Below are positions 6,760 through 9,437 of a DNA stretch of 9,437 bases, piece after piece (position 1 is the first letter of the stretch; each line of letters starts with the position of its first letter). The notes below the pieces were generated by a model. That model saw only the letters and a list, made by a program, of their open reading frames with translations, made no database searches and was not told the origin of the DNA. The stretch spans positions 1 through 9,437 of the forward strand of contig CAZAQS010000189.1 of assembly GCA_964486825.1 (NCBI GenBank), read 5' to 3'. The translations under genes and the position numbers were made by a program. The stretch comes from CAZAQS01 sp964486825. GTDB lineage: Bacteria > Chloroflexota > Anaerolineae > Anaerolineales > UBA4823.

Positions 6760-7689
6760 CTAAAGCGTCAAGTCCCAGTTTTGTCCGACCAGGTCATGCC
6801 CAAAACTGTGATGAGGCTCTTCCTTAACGAGCCGGAAGCCAATCTTCTCATAGATATGCCGGGCTGCCAACAGGACATCATTGGTCCAGAGCGTCAGTTT
6901 CTGGTAACCAGAGCGTTTCGCAAAACGGATACATTCCTGGACCAGGCGTGAGCCTAGCCCCAGACCCCTGGCCTGGGGGGTCACCAGGAGCAAACGTAAT
7001 TTGGCAACCTGTTCGCTTTCCTGGACGCAGAAGACGGAACCCACCCTCTCGCCTTGCATCTCTGCAATCCAACAGCGCTCTTTTTGAGGGTCGTATTTAT
7101 TGATGAAGTCAGCACAGATCTGAGCCACAAGAGCTTCAAAGCTCTCGTCCCACCCGTATTCCTGGTTGTAAAGCAGGCCATGCTGGTGGATCACCCAGCC
7201 GATATCGCCTGCTTCATGATGACGCAGGTAAAAGGGTTCGGCGTATTTGAAGCCGTGATCGAGAATCTGCTCAATTGATCCCATGGCTTCGATCAGGCGC
7301 ACCCGATCACCTTCATTCAGCTCGCACAATAGCTCTGAAACTTCTTCATTCGACCGCTGATCCAGCAATGAGAATGCTTTTTCCCCTTCTGGAGTCAGGC
7401 TGATCAGGCGTAGCCGTCCATCTTCATCCGAGCGGATTTTCTCGATGAGTTTATCGCCCTCGAGCTTATTTAAGATGCGGCTCAAGTAACCTGCATCCAG
7501 GCCTAAACCATTACACAGCTCAGAGGCGGTTATATTGCTCTGATTTGCCAGCTCAAAGATGATCCTTGCCTCCACGAGGGAATAGGGGCTGTGTAATAGC
7601 CCTTCCCGCAAAACACCGATTTGACGCGTAAAAAAGCGATTGAAGCGCCTTACGGCACGAATGTGTTCTTGGGAGATTCCGTTCGCCAT
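6760..7689 (-). CDS. MarR-type regulator fused to a GNAT acetyltransferase
   Basis: A 309-residue two-domain cytoplasmic protein. The N-terminal half (about 10-145) is a MarR winged helix: helix-turn-helix around 53-77 with recognition helix DAGYLSRILNKLE (65-77), and a wing with DEDGRLRLISLT (88-99). MarR proteins bind palindromic DNA as dimers, usually as repressors relieved by a ligand. The C-terminal half (about 150-309) is a GNAT domain with the acetyl-CoA loop QARGLG (239-244) and the closing motif YEKIGFRLV (280-288). Such MarR-GNAT fusions are a known architecture; the acetylated substrate is unknown. The start is the ATG at 7689, five bases after a perfect AAGGAGG. The open frame reaches back to a TTG at 7746, but that TTG is part of the -35 box, so the longer form is rejected. 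An inverted repeat covers its promoter and suggests autoregulation. Codon usage looks more AT-rich than that of nadE or the ABC-F gene, which may mean transfer. Confidence 0.94.
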   Translation of the reverse strand: MANGISQEHIRAVRRFNRFFTRQIGVLREGLLHSPYSLVEARIIFELANQSNITASELCNGLGLDAGYLSRILNKLEGDKLIEKIRSDEDGRLRLISLTPEGEKAFSLLDQRSNEEVSELLCELNEGDRVRLIEAMGSIEQILDHGFKYAEPFYLRHHEAGDIGWVIHQHGLLYNQEYGWDESFEALVAQICADFINKYDPQKERCWIAEMQGERVGSVFCVQESEQVAKLRLLLVTPQARGLGLGSRLVQECIRFAKRSGYQKLTLWTNDVLLAARHIYEKIGFRLVKEEPHHSFGHDLVGQNWDLTL

Positions 7690-7694
7690 CCCGA

Positions 7695-7701
7695 CCTCCT
7701 T
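7695..7701 (-). promoter_or_regulatory. Ribosome binding site that fixes the MarR-GNAT start
   Basis: AAGGAGG on the minus strand, five bases before the ATG at 7689. It is the strongest Shine-Dalgarno sequence in the window and places the start 57 bases downstream of the longest possible frame. Confidence 0.85.
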
Positions 7702-7717
7702 ATCGCCATTGCTTGCC

Positions 7718-7746
7718 ATTATCCAATGATTACTTGCTTTTGTCAA
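7718..7746 (-). promoter_or_regulatory. Sigma-70-type promoter of the MarR-GNAT gene
   Basis: Minus strand: a perfect -35 TTGACA (7741-7746), a 17-bp spacer, then -10 GATAAT (7718-7723), one mismatch to consensus. RNA should start near 7711, giving a leader of about 21 nt that contains the AAGGAGG. It is the best promoter match in the window and is overlapped by the inverted repeat at 7726-7754. Confidence 0.8.
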
Positions 7747-7754
7747 GTAATCAT
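7726..7754. promoter_or_regulatory. Perfect inverted repeat, likely MarR operator
   Basis: The arms ATGATTACTTG (7726-7736) and CAAGTAATCAT (7744-7754) are exact reverse complements, 11 bp each, separated by 7 bp. The repeat covers the whole -35 box and most of the -35/-10 spacer of the MarR-GNAT promoter, so a bound dimer would block RNA polymerase. Placement, symmetry and the adjacent MarR gene make autorepression the natural reading. Binding itself is inferred. Confidence 0.8.
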
Positions 7755-7804
7755 CTGGGTACTATAATACATTCCCTACAGGGATCTGAATGAAACTTGG
7801 AATA

Positions 7805-8515
7805 TTAAGAAAATAGCGCTACGGCGAAAATAAGTACATGCAGGATGGCAGAGGCATAGGTGCTGCGGCCAAAATAGCGCGCCATGCCAAACAATAGCGC
7901 ACCACCATACAGCTGCACCTCACGCGCCAACCACATGCGGGAGTCAGCGCTCCACAAGCTGGCGTAAAAAAGATCGTCCGGCAGGTGTCGCAGGCCGAAG
8001 AGCAATGCAGCCGCTATCAAACCGGCAAACACACCAAAACGCCCTGAGAAGCGGGATTGCAGCAGGCCTCTAAACATGCTTTCTTCCGCAGCAACAGTAA
8101 GCCCGACGAACAAGAACAGCAACACGAACAGACCGCCCGCCTGTGGCAGTGTATCAGCGGATAGTGGTTCAACCCCCGGTACCTGATATGGGATGGGCTC
8201 GCCAATCCAGGCGCTGACAGCATACGAAAGGGCTATGAAAAGGAAAAAGCCAGCCCCACTGGCCAGTACAGTTCGCCTCCCAGACCATATCCAACCCAAG
8301 GATTGATGAATGGATTGAGTCGGGGGTAGCCCCTCAAAGCGCAACAACAGGACAGGCAAAAGCAGGTTGGGAAGCACCACCAGGCCCAATTGTGCCAGCA
8401 TGCCTGCCAACGGTGACTCTGTCAAACCGGCATACCAGCCGCCCCGTAACCACATGACCAGCCCGATCAGGCCGAAATTAGCTACCAGATAGATCAGCAG
8501 GGCTCGCTTTAGCAT
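7805..8515 (-). CDS. CPBP family intramembrane metalloprotease
   Basis: A 236-residue membrane protein with about six to seven hydrophobic segments, of the CPBP (Abi) family related to Rce1 proteases. Members cleave prenylated or other membrane proteins or act in bacteriocin self-immunity; most bacterial ones have no known substrate. The family motifs lie in the C-terminal half: EExxxR as E144, E145 and R149, FxxxH as F173 and H177, and a third His at H226. The usual Asn or Asp four residues after this His is missing (Phe230), so activity is likely but not assured. The ATG at 8515 precedes a good membrane segment; no clear ribosome binding site is seen. It sits between a broken glycosyltransferase gene and the promoter of the MarR-GNAT gene, all on one strand. 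It might be transcribed from the nitrilase side, since no strong promoter of its own was found. Confidence 0.88.
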   Translation of the reverse strand: MLKRALLIYLVANFGLIGLVMWLRGGWYAGLTESPLAGMLAQLGLVVLPNLLLPVLLLRFEGLPPTQSIHQSLGWIWSGRRTVLASGAGFFLFIALSYAVSAWIGEPIPYQVPGVEPLSADTLPQAGGLFVLLFLFVGLTVAAEESMFRGLLQSRFSGRFGVFAGLIAAALLFGLRHLPDDLFYASLWSADSRMWLAREVQLYGGALLFGMARYFGRSTYASAILHVLIFAVALFS

Positions 8516-8532
8516 GGGATTATCGCCAGCTT

Positions 8533-8774
8533 TTAGACTTGAACAAGATACTTGAAAGGCAAAAAGGAATTTTTAATCACCTCGCCTGCGCGTCCAACCC
8601 GTCTTCAGCGCGGATTTTATCCCCCAACCTGGCTGCACGTTGTTGCATCCCCTCATCTGTCACAGCTTTTTGGATTGCTGCCGCAAGACGCTCGACTGTG
8701 AGCCTGTTTCTAGGGATAAGTTCCGGCCCAACTCCCAACTCTGCTATTCGCCGGCCCCAAAACATTTTTTTCAC
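8533..8774 (-). pseudogene. 3' fragment of a UGT-type (GT1) glycosyltransferase gene, frameshifted
   Basis: A remnant of the C-terminal end of a UGT-like glycosyltransferase of the kind acting on sterols, hopanoids or antibiotics. From MFWGRR onward (about 8765 downward) the frame reads GRRIAELGVGPELIPRNRL, then TVERLAAAIQKAVTD and IRAEDG. This is the typical end of these enzymes after the sugar-nucleotide binding site, whose 'DQ' would lie just before FWGRR. Here the residues before it (DWDVKK) do not fit, and the catalytic N-terminal domain and most of the nucleotide-binding domain are absent. After RAEDG the frame reaches TGA at 8577-8579, but shifting by one base in the GGGTTGG run restores V-G-R-A-G-E-V-I-K, the expected ending, up to TAA at 8533-8535. 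So it is both truncated and frameshifted. The stretch from 8775 to 8825 holds nothing recognisable. Confidence 0.75.
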
Positions 8775-8825
8775 ATCCCAATCACGAGTAGATTCTGTAA
8801 ACCGCTTCGAACTTTCCTGGCCTTG

Positions 8826-9437
8826 TTAGCGGGTCCCCGAGGAGCCCTCCCCCAGGATTCGTCCCAGTTCGCGCATCACCAGGGCCGTACGCTCATCCCG
8901 TAGCAGGGGTAGACGGGCGCGCGTGCGGTGGAGCTGGTTCAGGTCGATCTGGGCAATCGTCAGGGCTTCCTGGTGATAAGGACCTTTTGCGACCAGCTCC
9001 CCATTGGGGTCATAGATGGTCGAGCCGCCCCAGAAGTTCAAGCCATCCTCGTAGCCAACCCGGTTGGCATGCGCCACAAAGGAGGTAAAAAGGCTGGCAT
9101 AAGCGCGGTTGATATGCTCCACCCAGCGAGCCGACTCCAGGCGTGGTTCGGCATTCAGCCCGCGTCCTGGGGAAGCCGAGCTGAACAGGAACAGGTCAGC
9201 GCCGTCCAACCACAGCAGGTAGGGCGGGGAAGCGTGCCAGAAGTCCTCGCAGACCAGCATCCCCAGGCGACCGAAGCGGGTATCGAAGGCCCGGATCGTG
9301 TCGCCCCAGGCAAAGAAGCGTCCCTCATCGAACAGACCGTAGGTGGGCAGGTAGACCTTGTGATGGACGTGCAGCACCTGCCCCTTGGAAAGGTAAGCCG
9401 AGGCGATATAGAAACGGTGGCGTCTATCCTCCTCGAC
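8826..9437 (-). CDS. Nitrilase-superfamily amidohydrolase resembling the NadE glutaminase domain, N-terminus beyond window edge
   Basis: The last 203 residues of a carbon-nitrogen hydrolase; the frame is open to position 9437. Counting from the first visible residue, the catalytic Lys is K27 in HHKVYLPTYG and the nucleophile is C63 in LVCEDFWH. The first catalytic Glu lies outside the window. The strings LPTYGLFDEGRFF (30-42) and CEDFW (63-67) resemble the glutaminase domain of glutamine-dependent NAD synthetase more than general nitrilases. This suggests that the protein releases ammonia from glutamine or another amide. A short nadE lacking this domain lies about 2.2 kb downstream on the same strand, which supports a two-subunit synthetase. 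The annotated function is an inference; another amidase role is possible. The C-terminus (ILGEGSSGTR) is short and polar, with no fused synthetase domain. It is followed by the glycosyltransferase remnant. Confidence 0.85.
   Translation of the reverse strand, partial: VEEDRRHRFYIASAYLSKGQVLHVHHKVYLPTYGLFDEGRFFAWGDTIRAFDTRFGRLGMLVCEDFWHASPPYLLWLDGADLFLFSSASPGRGLNAEPRLESARWVEHINRAYASLFTSFVAHANRVGYEDGLNFWGGSTIYDPNGELVAKGPYHQEALTIAQIDLNQLHRTRARLPLLRDERTALVMRELGRILGEGSSGTR

Noticed and set aside
7690..7746. Upstream extension of the MarR-GNAT gene to a TTG start at 7746
   Set aside because: That TTG is the first three bases of the TTGACA -35 box, and a perfect AAGGAGG precedes the ATG at 7689.
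7763..7768. Plus-strand TATAAT between the CPBP and MarR-GNAT genes
   Set aside because: It would drive transcription into the antisense of CPBP; the only following plus-strand ORF is eight codons (ATG at 7790).
7773..7784. TCCCTACAGGGA as a terminator after the CPBP gene
   Set aside because: Only five pairs with a two-base loop and no following T-run on the minus strand; too weak to call.
8537..8554. ACTTG/CAAG repeats upstream of the CPBP start as a second MarR site
   Set aside because: They share the ACTTG/CAAG cores with the operator, but arm spacing is 2 bp instead of 7 and flanks do not match; they also lie within the end of the glycosyltransferase remnant.
8561..8576. AAAAA-GGAA-TTTTT as a terminator near 8570
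   Set aside because: The stem is all A/T pairs with no GC base, so it would be unstable; it is part of the decayed coding sequence.
8539..8829. 96-codon plus-strand frame across the glycosyltransferase remnant
   Set aside because: It is the antisense of a region whose minus-strand reading clearly matches a UGT-type C-terminus; no ribosome binding site and no familiar motif.
1..9437. CRISPR array, tRNA, rRNA, insertion sequence ends or att sites
   Set aside because: No regularly spaced repeats, cloverleaf sequence, transposase or integrase motifs were seen on either strand.

Overview
The window looks like a chromosomal segment of a fairly GC-rich bacterium, most likely a member of the Chloroflexota (Anaerolineae-like). 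That placement is an inference from gene style: LCP proteins with a LytR_C tail, a NadE-type glutaminase kept apart from a short NAD synthetase, and a UGT-type glycosyltransferase remnant. No rRNA, tRNA, CRISPR array, insertion sequence or phage gene is visible.

Layout. (1) Positions 1-2369, minus strand: two tandem LCP (LytR-CpsA-Psr) envelope proteins in a probable operon; the second is cut by the left edge. (2) Positions 2370-2561: a divergent control region with an extended -10 promoter for the LCP pair and, on the other strand, a leader holding a hairpin and a possible 30-codon leader ORF. (3) Positions 2562-4583, plus strand: an ABC-F ATPase, the only plus-strand gene. (4) Positions 4570-9437, minus strand, in order of transcription: a NadE-type glutaminase/nitrilase (cut by the right edge), a decayed glycosyltransferase 3' fragment, a CPBP membrane protease, a MarR-GNAT fusion regulator, nadE, and an EntS-like MFS exporter that overlaps the tail of the ABC-F gene by 14 bp.

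How the genes may work together. The LCP pair acts on cell-envelope polymers. The glutaminase-type nitrilase and the short NadE carry the two halves of the reaction that one glutamine-dependent NAD synthetase does in many bacteria. They are co-directional but separated by about 2.2 kb of accessory-looking DNA (pseudogene, CPBP, MarR-GNAT), which suggests an interrupted ancestral pair. nadE and the MFS gene are 9 bp apart and probably co-transcribed.

The clearest regulatory element is in front of the MarR-GNAT gene. A near-perfect promoter (TTGACA, 17 bp, GATAAT) is covered by a perfect inverted repeat with 11-bp arms, and an AAGGAGG ribosome binding site follows. This looks like an autoregulated MarR circuit. 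It also shows that the longest frame of that gene starts too far upstream, inside its own -35 box. nadE likewise should start at the internal ATG at 6669 rather than at the TTG at 6714.
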